DNA of 64,000 nucleotides from Acidobacteriota bacterium (GCA_039683095.1 JBDKSB010000002.1:62001-126000), one strand, 5' to 3'; positions 1 to 10,055 are shown, counted from the first letter of the stretch. Notes: generated by a model from the sequence alone, not told the origin. Translations and numbers: made by a program.

Positions 1-44
1 TTTCCCGGCGCGCCGGACGCCCGGGGCGCCGCGCGTCGGCCGGG

Positions 45-1337
45 TCAAGGATAGATCCTGTAGAGGAGCCGGGGGAAGGGGATCGTTTCGCGGATGTGCT
101 TGACGCCGCAGATCCAGGAGACCATCCGCTCGATGCCCATGCCGAAGCCCGAATGCGGGACGCTGCCGTACTTGCGCAGGTCGAGATACCACTCGTAGGC
201 CTCGCGGGGCAGCTTGTGCTCCTCGAGCCGCTTCTCGAGCAGGACCGGGTCATGGATGCGCTGGCCGCCGCCGATGACCTCGCCGTAGCCCTCGGAGGCC
301 AGGAAGTCGACGCCCAGCACGACGTCGGGGTTCTCCGGAGCGGGCTGCATGTAAAAGGCCTTGATGGCCGTGGGAAAGTGCGTCACGCAGACGGGCGAGG
401 CGTAGAGCTCGGAGATGATGGTCTCTTCGGGCGCGCCGAAATCGCCGCCCCACTCGATGGTCGAGCCCTTTTCCCGCAGGATCGGCACGGCCTCGTCGTA
501 GGTCAGGCGGGGGAAGGGCTTCTTGATGGCCTCGAGGGGCTTGGGGTCCCGCTCCAGGGTCTCGAGCTCGATCCGGCGCCTGGTCAGGACCCGCTCCATG
601 ATGAAGATGATCAGGTCCTCGCCGAGGGCCATGATGTCCTGGAGCGTGGCGAAGGCGACCTCGGGCTCGCACATCCAGAACTCGATGAGATGGCGGCGGG
701 TCTTCGATTTCTCGGCCCGGAACGTCGGCCCGAAGCAGTAGACCTTGCCGAAGGCCATGGCCGTGGCCTCGTTGTAGAGCTGGCCGCTCTGGCTGAGGTA
801 GGCCTTCTGGTCGAAGTACTCGGTCTCGAAGAGCGTCGTCGTGCCCTCGCAGGCGCTCGGGGTCAGGATGGGCGTGTCCATCAGGCGGAAGCCGCGGCCG
901 TCGAAGAAGTCGCGGATGGCCTTGATGACCTCGGCCCGGACGCGCAGGATGGCGTGCTGCCGCGAGGAGCGCAGCCAGAGGTGACGGTGCTCCATCAGGA
1001 ACGGGGTGCTGTGCTCCTTGAGCGTGATCGGGTAGTCCGCGGCGATCTGGACGATCTCGAGCTCGGCCATGGACAGCTCGAAGCCGCCCGGGGCGCGCGT
1101 GTCGGCCCGGACCCGGCCGCGGACGATGAGCGAGGATTCCTGGGTCAGGCGGTCGAACTGCTGGAAGAGCAGGGAGTCCTTCTCGGCGCTGAAAGCCGTG
1201 GCTTGGATGATGCCCGTGCCGTCGCGGACGAGGAGGAAGCGGACCTTGCCGGAGGAGCGCTTGTTGTAGACCCAGCCGCGGATCTCGACGTCCTGGCCGT
1301 CGTGGGCGGAGATATCCTCGATGTAAACCCAATCCAT
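45..1337 (-). CDS. asnS: Asparaginyl-tRNA synthetase
   Basis: Class II aminoacyl-tRNA synthetase that charges tRNA-Asn with asparagine in the cytoplasm; 430 aa, normal length. The N-terminal ~100 residues form the OB-fold anticodon-binding domain ([20 protein letters not shown]). The catalytic domain carries motif 2 as [16 protein letters not shown], the asparagine-type version, and motif 3 as GFGMGIERM near the C-terminus. The frame stays open 46 codons further upstream, but that part is proline/arginine-rich and runs into the divergent gene. The ATG at 1337 begins MDWVYIEDI and lies 9 nt after a TATAAT box, so it is chosen. The divergent neighbour is a DUF4416 gene. AspRS is unlikely given motif 2. 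Confidence 0.95.
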   Translation of the reverse strand: MDWVYIEDISAHDGQDVEIRGWVYNKRSSGKVRFLLVRDGTGIIQATAFSAEKDSLLFQQFDRLTQESSLIVRGRVRADTRAPGGFELSMAELEIVQIAADYPITLKEHSTPFLMEHRHLWLRSSRQHAILRVRAEVIKAIRDFFDGRGFRLMDTPILTPSACEGTTTLFETEYFDQKAYLSQSGQLYNEATAMAFGKVYCFGPTFRAEKSKTRRHLIEFWMCEPEVAFATLQDIMALGEDLIIFIMERVLTRRRIELETLERDPKPLEAIKKPFPRLTYDEAVPILREKGSTIEWGGDFGAPEETIISELYASPVCVTHFPTAIKAFYMQPAPENPDVVLGVDFLASEGYGEVIGGGQRIHDPVLLEKRLEEHKLPREAYEWYLDLRKYGSVPHSGFGMGIERMVSWICGVKHIRETIPFPRLLYRIYP

Positions 1338-1346
1338 AGTGGGCCC

Positions 1347-1415
1347 ATTATAGGCCAACGGCCGCGGCGGCGCAATCGGGGGACGGGGATGCGGCGGCCC
1401 GGTTTGCGTTATAAT
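1347..1415. promoter_or_regulatory. Divergent -10 boxes for asnS and the DUF4416 gene
   Basis: The 88-bp intergenic region holds two perfect TATAAT hexamers facing outward: 1347-1352 on the minus strand (9 nt from the asnS ATG) and 1410-1415 on the plus strand (10 nt from the ATG at 1426). Neither has a clear TTGACA at -35; the minus-strand one has TTGCGC at 17-bp spacing. With such short distances the transcripts would be leaderless or nearly so. Confidence 0.5.
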
Positions 1416-1425
1416 GGGCGCGGCC

Positions 1426-1974
1426 ATGGCTAAGCCGAAAGAGTTCGCGCCGGTCAAACTCCTCTGCGGCCTCATCTATAAGGAAGGCGACGGGGCCCTT
1501 TACTTGGAGGCCAGGCGCCGGCTGGAGCGGGAGTGGGGGAGGGTCGAAAGCGAGAGCCCGGCCTTCCCGTTCGACCTGACGGATTATTACGAGGCCGAGA
1601 TGGGGCCGGGACTGGTCCGGCGGTTCGCGAGCTTCGCGGACCTGGTCGCGCCCGAAACGCTCCCGGAGCGGAAGGTCACGGCGATCGGGATCGAGGGCTC
1701 GCTAGAGCGCGAGAGCGGGGCGGCCGGACGGCCGGTCAATATCGATCCGGGCTATCTGACGGCCTCGGCGCTCGTCATGGCCACGGCCAAGGATTTCGCC
1801 CATCGCATCCCCCTCGGCCTCGGGATCTACGCCCACCTCGAATTCCTGTTCACCAGGACCGGGGTCAGGACGCTCGAGTGGACCTATCCGGACCTGCGCC
1901 GCGGGCCGGTCCAGGCTTATTTCCGTTCGGTCCGGGAAGCTTACCTGCGGCAGCTGGTCGGGCCGAGGGGCTGA
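1426..1974 (+). CDS. DUF4416 family protein
   Basis: Conserved protein of unknown function, about 182 aa, which is the usual length of DUF4416. The N-terminus ([13 protein letters not shown]) and the central [14 protein letters not shown] segment look like the family pattern; no catalytic residues are established. It lacks membrane segments and a signal peptide, so it is probably cytoplasmic. An in-frame ATG at 1414 exists but overlaps the TATAAT box at 1410-1415, so the ATG at 1426 (MAKPKEF) is preferred. It is divergent from asnS and convergent with the cysteine desulfurase, with only 9 bp between the stops. Confidence 0.8.
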   Translation: MAKPKEFAPVKLLCGLIYKEGDGALYLEARRRLEREWGRVESESPAFPFDLTDYYEAEMGPGLVRRFASFADLVAPETLPERKVTAIGIEGSLERESGAAGRPVNIDPGYLTASALVMATAKDFAHRIPLGLGIYAHLEFLFTRTGVRTLEWTYPDLRRGPVQAYFRSVREAYLRQLVGPRG

Positions 1975-1983
1975 GGCCCGTCC

Positions 1984-3138
<1,155 letters not shown>

Positions 3139-3144
3139 AGGGAT

Positions 3145-3150
3145 ATTCTA
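3145..3150 (-). promoter_or_regulatory. -10-like box (TAGAAT) of the cysteine desulfurase gene
   Basis: TAGAAT on the minus strand, 6 nt before the ATG at 3138. No -35 match at 17-bp spacing, because the poly-T tract of the upstream terminator occupies that place. If active it would give a leaderless mRNA. Confidence 0.35.
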
Positions 3151-3165
3151 ACAGAACGCCCGCAT

Positions 3166-3200
3166 AAAAAAAGAGGCCGCTCCCGCGGGGGAACGGCCTC
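3166..3200 (-). terminator. Rho-independent terminator after the PGDH gene
   Basis: Reading on the minus strand, GAGGCCG (3194-3200) pairs with CGGCCTC (3173-3179) across a 14-nt loop, followed by seven T (A at 3166-3172 on plus). It lies 21 nt downstream of the PGDH stop and insulates the cysteine desulfurase gene from the aminotransferase-PGDH operon. Confidence 0.8.
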
Positions 3201-3221
3201 CTGGAACGATCCCGGGCGAAC

Positions 3222-4124
3222 CTAGGACAGCTTTTCCTTGAGGATGCGGACGGCCTCCAGGCCGGCCCGCAGCTGCCCCTCGGCCGCCGCCGCCCCGAGG
3301 TGGGGGATGGGGATGACGTTCGGATGGTCGATGAGCGTGAAGTCCTCGGGCGGCTCCTTGTCGAAGACGTCCAGGGCCGCGGCCCGGACCTTGCCGGCGT
3401 TGAGCGCCTCGAACAGGGCCTTCTCGTCGACGACGCCGCCCCGGGCGACGTTGACGACGATGACCCCGGTCTTCATCTTGGCGAACTCGGCCGCGCCCAG
3501 GATCGGCTTGGCCTGCTTGGGGACGTGCAGGGTGACGAGGTCAGCGGCGGCCAGGAGGTCGTCGAGCGGGACCTGCTTGACCGGGAGGTCGGTCTTGATC
3601 GGGACGACGTCGTAGGCGACGACGGTCATGCCGAAGGCCAGGGCCCGCTTGGCCACCTCGGTCCCGATGCGGCCGAAGCCGATGATGCCCAGGGTCTTGC
3701 CGAAGAGCTCCGTGCCCTCGAGCGCCTTCTTCTCCCACTTGTGGGCCTTCATCGACAGGATGGCTTTCCAGTGGTTGCGGACCGCGCCGAGCATGAGCCC
3801 GAAGGTGTGCTCGGCCACGGTGATGGACGTGGCGGCGGGCGTGTTGGCCACGAAGATGCCCTTCTCCCTGGCCGCCTCGCGGTCGATGTTGTCCAGGCCG
3901 ATGCCGGCCCGGACCAGGACCTTGAGGTCCTTGCCCGCCTCGATGACGGGGCGGGTGATCTTGGAGGCGCTCCGCACGACGATGGCGCTGGTGCCGGGCG
4001 CGGCCTGGATGAGCTCGGCCTCGCTCATGCCCTTGCGCACGGTGACCTCGAAGCCGGGGTCGGCCTGCAGCTGCGCCAGGGCCGTCTTGTCCATGCCGTC
4101 GGCGATGAGTATCTTCTTGGTCAT
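3222..4124 (-). CDS. D-3-phosphoglycerate dehydrogenase-like, ACT-less
   Basis: NAD-dependent D-2-hydroxyacid dehydrogenase, 300 aa, probably oxidising 3-phosphoglycerate at the entry to serine synthesis. The Rossmann motif GFGRIG is at 149-154. The catalytic triad of the family is present: R228 (NVARGG), E257 (FDKEPPE) and H275 (PHLGAA). The C-terminal regulatory ACT domain of long SerA enzymes is absent, so feedback inhibition by serine is not expected through that route. The ATG at 4124 overlaps the stop of the upstream aminotransferase by 4 nt (ATGA), implying translational coupling. Hydroxypyruvate or glyoxylate reductase activity remains possible. Confidence 0.85.
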   Translation of the reverse strand: MTKKILIADGMDKTALAQLQADPGFEVTVRKGMSEAELIQAAPGTSAIVVRSASKITRPVIEAGKDLKVLVRAGIGLDNIDREAAREKGIFVANTPAATSITVAEHTFGLMLGAVRNHWKAILSMKAHKWEKKALEGTELFGKTLGIIGFGRIGTEVAKRALAFGMTVVAYDVVPIKTDLPVKQVPLDDLLAAADLVTLHVPKQAKPILGAAEFAKMKTGVIVVNVARGGVVDEKALFEALNAGKVRAAALDVFDKEPPEDFTLIDHPNVIPIPHLGAAAAEGQLRAGLEAVRILKEKLS

Positions 4125-5269
4125 TGCCAGTTCTCCCTCAGCACGGCCTGGGCGGCCTTGATGCCGGCGCCCGCCTCGAACTTGTAGCCGAGGTCCATGA
4201 GCGTCATCTCCAGGGCCGACAGGGCCGTCATGATGTCGAAGCCGCCCATGTAGCCGAGATGGGCGATGCGGAAGATCTTGCCCTTGTAGGGCTCCTGGCC
4301 GCCGGCGATGTAGGCCATGTATTTGCCCTGCATGGTCTTGACCAGCTTGCCGCCTTCGACGCCCGCCGGGACCTTGCAGCAGGTCAGGACGTTGCCCGGC
4401 CTCTGCGGCAGCAACTCCAGGCCGAGGGCCTTGACCCCGGCCCGGGTGGCGTCGGCCAGGATACGGTGATGGGCGAACAGGCCGTCGAGGCCCATCTTCT
4501 TGATGATGTCCAGGGCGTGCTTCTGCTGGACGACAAGGGAAACCGCGGGGGTCCAGGGCGTGGTCTTGTCGGCCAGGTTCTTCCTGGCCTTCTTGAGGTC
4601 GAAGTAGAACTTGGGCAGCTTCGAGTCGGCGGCCAGGGCCCAGGCCTTCTGGCTGAAGGCGATGAAGGCCAGGCCGGGCGGGATCATGAAGGATTTCTGG
4701 GAGCCCGACAGAAAGACGTCGACCTTCCAGTCGTCCATGGGGCAGGGCGTGACGCCGGCGCCGGAGATGCCGTCGACGACCAGCACGGCCGGGGTCTTGG
4801 CCACGACCTCGCCGAAGCCCTGGATGTCGTACATGGCGCCGGACGACGTCTCGGACAGCGTGGCGAAGACGGCCTTGCAGTCGGGCATGGCCCTGAGCTC
4901 GGCCTCCAGCTTCTCCTTGGGCAGGTCGGTGCCCCACGGATCGAGGATGATCTCCTTGTAAGCGACGCCGTAGGCCTTGCAGATGTTGCCCCAGCGCTCG
5001 CCGAACTTCCCGCCGTTGATCGTCAGGACCTTGTCGCCGGGGCTGAGCAGGTTGGCCACGGCGGCCTCCATGGCGCCGGTGCCCGAGGAGGTCAGGATGT
5101 AGGCGTCCTCCTTGGTGCCGAAGACGTACTTGATGCCTTCGGTGACCTCCATGAAGAGGGCCGAGAACTCGGGCGTCCGGTGGTGGAAGATGGGCTCGGC
5201 CGCGGCCGACAGGGCCCGCTCGGGGACCGGGGTGGGGCCGGGGGAGAGAAGATAGTACTTCTTGATCAT
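4121..5269 (-). CDS. Class V aminotransferase (alanine/serine-glyoxylate type)
   Basis: PLP aminotransferase of the alanine-glyoxylate/serine-pyruvate family, 382 aa. The N-terminus YYLLSPGPTPVPERA is the family signature, and the PLP lysine is K192 in LSGSQKSFM. Coupling (ATGA) to an ACT-less phosphoglycerate dehydrogenase suggests it acts in place of SerC in serine synthesis, or in glyoxylate/glycine conversion; the sequence cannot decide. The ATG at 5269 is preceded by AAAGGAG at ideal spacing. A TTG two codons upstream is rejected for that reason. Its promoter lies in the end of the M20 peptidase gene. Confidence 0.87.
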   Translation of the reverse strand: MIKKYYLLSPGPTPVPERALSAAAEPIFHHRTPEFSALFMEVTEGIKYVFGTKEDAYILTSSGTGAMEAAVANLLSPGDKVLTINGGKFGERWGNICKAYGVAYKEIILDPWGTDLPKEKLEAELRAMPDCKAVFATLSETSSGAMYDIQGFGEVVAKTPAVLVVDGISGAGVTPCPMDDWKVDVFLSGSQKSFMIPPGLAFIAFSQKAWALAADSKLPKFYFDLKKARKNLADKTTPWTPAVSLVVQQKHALDIIKKMGLDGLFAHHRILADATRAGVKALGLELLPQRPGNVLTCCKVPAGVEGGKLVKTMQGKYMAYIAGGQEPYKGKIFRIAHLGYMGGFDIMTALSALEMTLMDLGYKFEAGAGIKAAQAVLRENWQ

Positions 5270-5315
5270 GCGCAACTCCTTTGCGAAATCGTTCGAAAAA
5301 AAAGCGCTCTAACGG

Positions 5316-5343
5316 ATTATAAGCCTTTAAGCAGTTCGGTCAA
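5316..5343 (-). promoter_or_regulatory. Sigma-70-type promoter of the aminotransferase-PGDH operon
   Basis: On the minus strand TTGACC (5338-5343), a 16-bp spacer and a perfect TATAAT (5316-5321). The -10 box overlaps the TAA stop of the upstream M20 peptidase gene. A leader of about 40 nt with a run of eight T and an AAAGGAG ribosome site follows. Confidence 0.65.
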
Positions 5344-6447
5344 CAGGGCGGTCCGCTCGATGAGCGAGGGCAGCAGCAGGTGCTCATGCTCGGCGTGGAT
5401 GCCGTCGCCGTCCGGGCCGAGCCCGTCGAGCGTCGGGACGCCCAGGCCGGCCGCGAACGACGCGTCCGAGCCCCCGCCGGTCTTGCCGCCCTTGAGGGCC
5501 AGGCCGAGGCCGCCGGCGATCTCCTGGGCTCGGGCGAAGAGTTTCGCGGAAGCCTTGGTCATCTCCATGGGCGGCGTCGTCCCCTCGACCGAGACCCGCA
5601 TCTTGGCGCCGCGCAGCGCCGGGGGCGACTCGCGCAGGAGCCCGAGGACCCGGTCGCGGTCAGCGGCCTTCCAGAAGCGGACGTCCAGGACGGCCCAGGC
5701 GTTCTCGGCCACGATGTTGGCCTTCTCGCCGCCGCCCGCCAGGCCGACGTTTACGGTCGTCTCGCGGACGCGCAGCCGCTTGAAACGGGCGATCTGGGCG
5801 GCCAGCTCCTCGATGGCGTTGACGCCCTTTTCGGGGCTACCGCCGTGGGCCGCCCGGCCGCGGACGTCCAGGCGGATGGCGACGCGTCCCTTGCGTTCGA
5901 GCTTCAGCGCGCCGCCGGGGAGGGCCGGCTCGAGGCAGAGCACGAGCGAAGCCCGGCGGGCCAGCTTGCGGATGAGCTCGGTCGAGGCCCGGCTGCCGGT
6001 CTCTTCGGCCGAGTTGAAGAAGATCGTGATCTTTTTCTGAGGCTTGATGTTCAGGCCGTGAAGGGCCCGCAGGGCCGAGAGGAGCATCGCCACTCCGGCC
6101 TTCATGTCCAGGACGCCCGGCCCGTAGATCCGGTTCCCCTGGACGTAGAAGGGCATCTGGACGATCTTGCCGATGGGCCAGACCGTGTCGAGATGGGCCA
6201 GGACGAGGATCTCGTCGTCGGCGTCCTTGAGACGGCCGGGGGCGAATTCGGCCACCAGGAGGTCGCCGATGTCCGCCTGCGGATAGGCCGTGATCCTGCA
6301 GCCGACCTTCTTTAACTCACGCGCCGCGAAGGCCGCGCAGGCGTCGACCGCCTTCTTGTCCTGGGTCGGGGATTCGAGGGTCACGAGCTGCTTGAGCGAC
6401 TGGACGATCTCGCCCTGGCGGGAGCGGAAATAGAGCCGGAAATCCAT
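5317..6447 (-). CDS. M20 family metallopeptidase (carboxypeptidase G2-like)
   Basis: Di-zinc amidohydrolase/peptidase, 376 aa, closest in pattern to glutamate carboxypeptidase CPG2. Zinc and catalytic motifs are intact: HLDTVW (H-x-D), GPGVLDMKAG (bridging Asp), NSAEETGS (catalytic/zinc Glu pair), CLEPALPGG, and a C-terminal HAEHEH histidine. It has no signal peptide, so it probably works on peptides or N-acyl amino acids in the cytoplasm. The ATG at 6447 is chosen over an upstream in-frame ATG because GGGAGGAGG sits 5-6 nt before it. A weak TATGAT box is at 6482-6487. Confidence 0.9.
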   Translation of the reverse strand: MDFRLYFRSRQGEIVQSLKQLVTLESPTQDKKAVDACAAFAARELKKVGCRITAYPQADIGDLLVAEFAPGRLKDADDEILVLAHLDTVWPIGKIVQMPFYVQGNRIYGPGVLDMKAGVAMLLSALRALHGLNIKPQKKITIFFNSAEETGSRASTELIRKLARRASLVLCLEPALPGGALKLERKGRVAIRLDVRGRAAHGGSPEKGVNAIEELAAQIARFKRLRVRETTVNVGLAGGGEKANIVAENAWAVLDVRFWKAADRDRVLGLLRESPPALRGAKMRVSVEGTTPPMEMTKASAKLFARAQEIAGGLGLALKGGKTGGGSDASFAAGLGVPTLDGLGPDGDGIHAEHEHLLLPSLIERTALLTELLKGL

Positions 6448-6515
6448 GGATCCCTCCTCCCGGATCTGGAATTTCCACTTTATCATAGGGCGTCAGGAAA
6501 AGCATCCTCTTTATC

Positions 6516-6544
6516 TTGATTTGGGCCCCTATTTCCCATAGAGT
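6516..6544 (+). promoter_or_regulatory. Promoter of the GH63/glycosylasparaginase operon
   Basis: TTGATT (6516-6521), 17-bp spacer, TAGAGT (6539-6544), about 33 nt before the ATG at 6578. Each box matches consensus at four or five of six positions. Confidence 0.45.
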
Positions 6545-6577
6545 AGACGCGCGGACCGCGTCCGCAGGCCCCGGGAT

Positions 6578-8962
6578 ATGTCCAAGCGAACCCTGGCCGT
6601 GATCGGCCTTCTCCTCGCGCTGACGGCGCCGCTCGCTCCGGAGGTCTTTTATCCCTGGAAATCGACCTACATCGGGGCCCTCGACGCGGCCGGCTGGCCG
6701 GGCCTGGTCATCGCCCCGGCCAAGGACGCCGCCTTCGCCTTCGTCCTCCGGGTCGAGCGGGAAGGGGAATCGGCCGAGGGCGCTGATCTGTTCTATCTCG
6801 TCGCCGAGGTCGGCGCCCATTCCCCGGACGGGCTCTACGCCCGGATGCGCTTTGACCTCGGGCTGCCGTTCAAGATGGGCCGGGCCACGCCGGTCCTCAT
6901 GAAGCCCTCGCCGCGACGGGGGGCCCTGACCATCGAATGGTCCCGCCGGGACGAGCGGACGATTATCGGCCGCATCGTTCCGCCGGAGGACGTCCGGGTC
7001 ACGATCATCCATTACCTGCCGTGGGAGCTCAAGGGCGAGCTGGCGGCCCTGCCGGACGGGCAGGTCCGCGGCCGGTCCGGCGGGACCGAGGGCCCGGCCT
7101 ACCGCATGTGGACGAGCCGTCCCAGCGAAGCGGCCGCCGCGCCGGCCGGACGGGTCGCCCGGGCCTACCCCCCCGTCGGAGACCGGACCATCGCCTTCGC
7201 CGCCTGCGTCGACGACGGCGACAAGCTCGCGGCCGACCATCTCTATCGCTTCAAGAACGCCGATACCATCGGCGCCCTCATCGACGAGGAAGCCCAGGTC
7301 TACGAGAACAAGCGGGTCAAGGCCCGCGGCCTCTACGCCGGCGTCCCCGAGGCGATCACCAACAGCCTGCACTGGACGGTCCTCTACCAGCCGGGATCCC
7401 ACCGCTTCTATGCGCCGGCCGGGCGAGCCTGGATCTTCCCCCGGCCCGACGGCATCCCGGACGACTGGACCATCTTCTCCGGCAACGCCTTCCTCGCCCC
7501 GCTCGAGCTGGCCCTCGAGAGCCAGAAGCTGGCCGTCGACGCCCTCAAGGCCGTCCTGGAAACCCAGTACCCGAACGGCAACGTCCCGAACTGGCGCGGC
7601 CGCGCCGGCGGATCGACCGACCGGTCCCAGCCGCCGATCGGGTCCTACGTCGTGCTCAAGCTCTTCGAGCGCCTGGGGGACCTGGAGCTGCTCCGTTACG
7701 CCTACCCCTACCTCCAGCGCTGGCACGCCTTCTGGACGGCGCCCAAGCCGGACGGCACGCCGCGGCGCGATGGCAACGCCGACGGCCTGCTCGAGTGGGG
7801 TTCGGACCTGGCCCTGATCGGCCGGGCCGTCCCGTCGTGGGAGAAGAACGCCTCCGGGCGGATGCGGGCCGGCTGGGAATCAGGCCAGGATGACCTGCCG
7901 AGCTGGGACGAGGCCGCCTTCGACGAGAAGACCGGGACGCTGGCCATGGACTGCGTCGACCTGAACTCGCTCTACGCCCTGGACTCCTGGTGCCTGGGCG
8001 AGATCGCCGGCGTGCTCGATCTCGCGGCTGACGTCGAGCGCTACCGCAAGGAGTACGAGCGGACGAAGTCGCTGGTCAACGCCACGCTCTGGAACGAGGC
8101 GGCCGGCTTCTACTGCGACCGGCATTGGGACGGCCGTTTCTCCGGCCACATGGCGGCCTCGTCGTTCTACCCGCTGCTGGCCCGCATCCCCGACGAGGCG
8201 CGGGCCAAGAGGATGCTCAAGCGCCTGCTCGACCCCAGGCAGTTCTGGGGCGATTTCGTCATCCCCTCGATCTCCCGCGACGATCCGGCCTTCCGGCCCG
8301 GCAGCCAGCAATCCTGGCGGGGCGCGATCCGGCCGCTGACCAACTATCTCGTCTACCAGGGGCTGAGGGCCTGCGGCTTCGACGCGGTCGCCTCCGAATT
8401 CGCCCGCAAGAGCGCGGCCATGTTCATGACCAGCTGGCGGAGCTTCGGCCTGGCGCCCGAGGACTATGACTCGCTGACGGGGGAGGCCGGCGGTGACCGC
8501 TACCAGAGCGGCGGCCCCCTGGCCGGGCTGATCGCGGTCGAAGAGTATCTCGATTTCACGCCGCACGAAGGCTTCCGCTTCGGCCTGCTGCAGCCGGACG
8601 GCAAGGGCAGGCTGTCGCGGGTGCTGATCCAGGGCCGGCACTACGAGATCGAGGTCTCGAACTCGGCCACGATCCTGCGCGAGGAAGGGGAGACCATCCT
8701 CAGCGCCGACGGCGGCGCGGTCATCCGCCGCTTCCTCTACAGCGAGGCCGAGGTGTCCTTCAACTTCAAGAGCATGAAGCCGCGCGAGGTCCGGCTGCGC
8801 CTCCTGAAAAAGGGCAAGTACCAGCTCCTCATCGACGGGCGGGAGGTCGATGTTTTCACGGCCAACGGGCGCAGGTTCGAGGTGCCCGAGGGCGACCACG
8901 AGGTCCTCGTCCAGCTGCTCGAGGACCTCGAAAAACGGAACGACGACGGGACGGCCCGATGA
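6578..8962 (+). CDS. Exported GH63-like (alpha/alpha)6-barrel glycosidase
   Basis: Secreted glycosidase of 794 aa. Residues 1-21 form a signal peptide (VIGLLLALTAPLAP). After a beta-rich N-terminal half comes a helical barrel resembling GH63/mannosylglycerate-hydrolase enzymes: PNGNVPNWR, SGQDDLPSWD with a candidate catalytic acid, DCVDLNSLYALDSW, and FWGDFVIPSISRDDPAF. The ~130-residue C-terminal extension is beta-rich and could bind carbohydrate. The likely substrate is an alpha-glucoside or alpha-mannoside, but this cannot be fixed from sequence. A Tat-exported glycosylasparaginase follows with 16 bp between genes, hinting at breakdown of glycoprotein glycans. GH37 trehalase-like activity is an alternative. 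Confidence 0.8.
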   Translation: MSKRTLAVIGLLLALTAPLAPEVFYPWKSTYIGALDAAGWPGLVIAPAKDAAFAFVLRVEREGESAEGADLFYLVAEVGAHSPDGLYARMRFDLGLPFKMGRATPVLMKPSPRRGALTIEWSRRDERTIIGRIVPPEDVRVTIIHYLPWELKGELAALPDGQVRGRSGGTEGPAYRMWTSRPSEAAAAPAGRVARAYPPVGDRTIAFAACVDDGDKLAADHLYRFKNADTIGALIDEEAQVYENKRVKARGLYAGVPEAITNSLHWTVLYQPGSHRFYAPAGRAWIFPRPDGIPDDWTIFSGNAFLAPLELALESQKLAVDALKAVLETQYPNGNVPNWRGRAGGSTDRSQPPIGSYVVLKLFERLGDLELLRYAYPYLQRWHAFWTAPKPDGTPRRDGNADGLLEWGSDLALIGRAVPSWEKNASGRMRAGWESGQDDLPSWDEAAFDEKTGTLAMDCVDLNSLYALDSWCLGEIAGVLDLAADVERYRKEYERTKSLVNATLWNEAAGFYCDRHWDGRFSGHMAASSFYPLLARIPDEARAKRMLKRLLDPRQFWGDFVIPSISRDDPAFRPGSQQSWRGAIRPLTNYLVYQGLRACGFDAVASEFARKSAAMFMTSWRSFGLAPEDYDSLTGEAGGDRYQSGGPLAGLIAVEEYLDFTPHEGFRFGLLQPDGKGRLSRVLIQGRHYEIEVSNSATILREEGETILSADGGAVIRRFLYSEAEVSFNFKSMKPREVRLRLLKKGKYQLLIDGREVDVFTANGRRFEVPEGDHEVLVQLLEDLEKRNDDGTAR

Positions 8963-8978
8963 TCAAGGAGAGAACGAT

Positions 8979-10055
8979 ATGGCGCACTTTTCCAGACGGG
9001 AATTCCTCAAGACTGGAGCCGGGGCCGGCGCGGCGGCGCTCATCGCCGCGGGACAGCCCCTCGGCGCGGCCGTCCGGGAGCCGGCCGCCGCGACGCCGGG
9101 CGGGCCGAGGGCCGTGTCCAGCGGCAACGGCATCCGGGCCACGGCCAGGGCCATGGAGATCCTGCGGGCCGGCGGCGATCCGCTCGATGCCGTCATCGCC
9201 GGGGTCAACATCGTCGAGGACGATCCGAACGACATGTCCGTCGGCTACGGCGGCCTGCCCAACGAGGATGGGGTCGTCGAGCTCGACGCTTCGGTCATGT
9301 ACGGGCCGACCCACTCGGCCGGCGCCGTCGCGGCCCTGCGCAACATCAAGAACCCGTCCAAGGTGGCCCGGCTGGTCATGGAGCGGACGGACCATGTCCT
9401 CCTCGTCGGCGAGGGCGCGCTGAAGTTCGCCCGGGCCCACGGCTTCAAAGAGGAGGACCTCCTGACCGAGAAGTCCCGCGAGGCCTGGCTGCTCTGGAAG
9501 GAGACCGTGTCGGACCGGGATTTCTGGTTCCCCCCGCAGTCCCGGAAGATGCCCGAGGCGCTGCGCGCGGTCCTGAACACCCACGGCACGATCAACTGCA
9601 TCGCCGTCGACGCCGCCGGCCGGCTGGCCGGGGTGACGACGACGAGCGGCATGGCCTGGAAGCTGGCCGGGCGGGTCGGCGATTCGCCGATCATCGGCGC
9701 CGGCCTGTACGTCGACAACGAGATCGGGGCCGCCGGCTCGACCGGGCGGGGCGAGGCCAACATCCAGACCTGCGCCAGCTTCCGCATCGTCGACGCCATG
9801 GGACGGGGGATGTCGCCGGAACAGGCCTGCCTCGAGGCCTGCAAGGCCGTCGCCGCCAAGACCAGGCTGGTGCCCCGGCTCTGCGACGACCAAGGGCGCC
9901 CGAAGTTCGGCCTCGATTTCTACGCCCTCAACAAGAAGGGCGAGTTCGGGGCGGCCGGGTTGTTCCAGGGCGGGCGCTACGCCGTCCACGACGGGACCGA
10001 GAACAAGCTCCGCGACGTGGCCTATCTCTACAAGAGCCCCGGCGACGGCCGCTAG
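8979..10055 (+). CDS. Tat-exported N4-glycosylasparaginase-type Ntn hydrolase
   Basis: Ntn-hydrolase of the glycosylasparaginase/isoaspartyl peptidase family, 358 aa. The N-terminus SRREFLKTGAGAGAAALIAAG is a twin-arginine signal with a hydrophobic stretch. The autoprocessing site is in NTHGTINCIAV: cleavage before Thr would expose the nucleophile; the usual Asp of HDT is Gly here. GRVGDSPIIGAGLYVDNEIG is a strong family signature. It would split GlcNAc-Asn bonds or isoaspartyl/asparagine substrates outside the cytoplasm. The ATG at 8979 follows AAGGAGAG. Its TAG stop shares the palindrome CTAG with the stop of the convergent rlpA gene. Confidence 0.88.
   Translation: MAHFSRREFLKTGAGAGAAALIAAGQPLGAAVREPAAATPGGPRAVSSGNGIRATARAMEILRAGGDPLDAVIAGVNIVEDDPNDMSVGYGGLPNEDGVVELDASVMYGPTHSAGAVAALRNIKNPSKVARLVMERTDHVLLVGEGALKFARAHGFKEEDLLTEKSREAWLLWKETVSDRDFWFPPQSRKMPEALRAVLNTHGTINCIAVDAAGRLAGVTTTSGMAWKLAGRVGDSPIIGAGLYVDNEIGAAGSTGRGEANIQTCASFRIVDAMGRGMSPEQACLEACKAVAAKTRLVPRLCDDQGRPKFGLDFYALNKKGEFGAAGLFQGGRYAVHDGTENKLRDVAYLYKSPGDGR

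Noticed and set aside
96-1433. Long open frame on the plus strand opposite asnS, and dozens of similar long frames opposite or within real genes
   Set aside because: They are rich in Arg, Pro, Gly, Asp and Val with no motifs, a by-product of high GC at third codon positions of the true genes.
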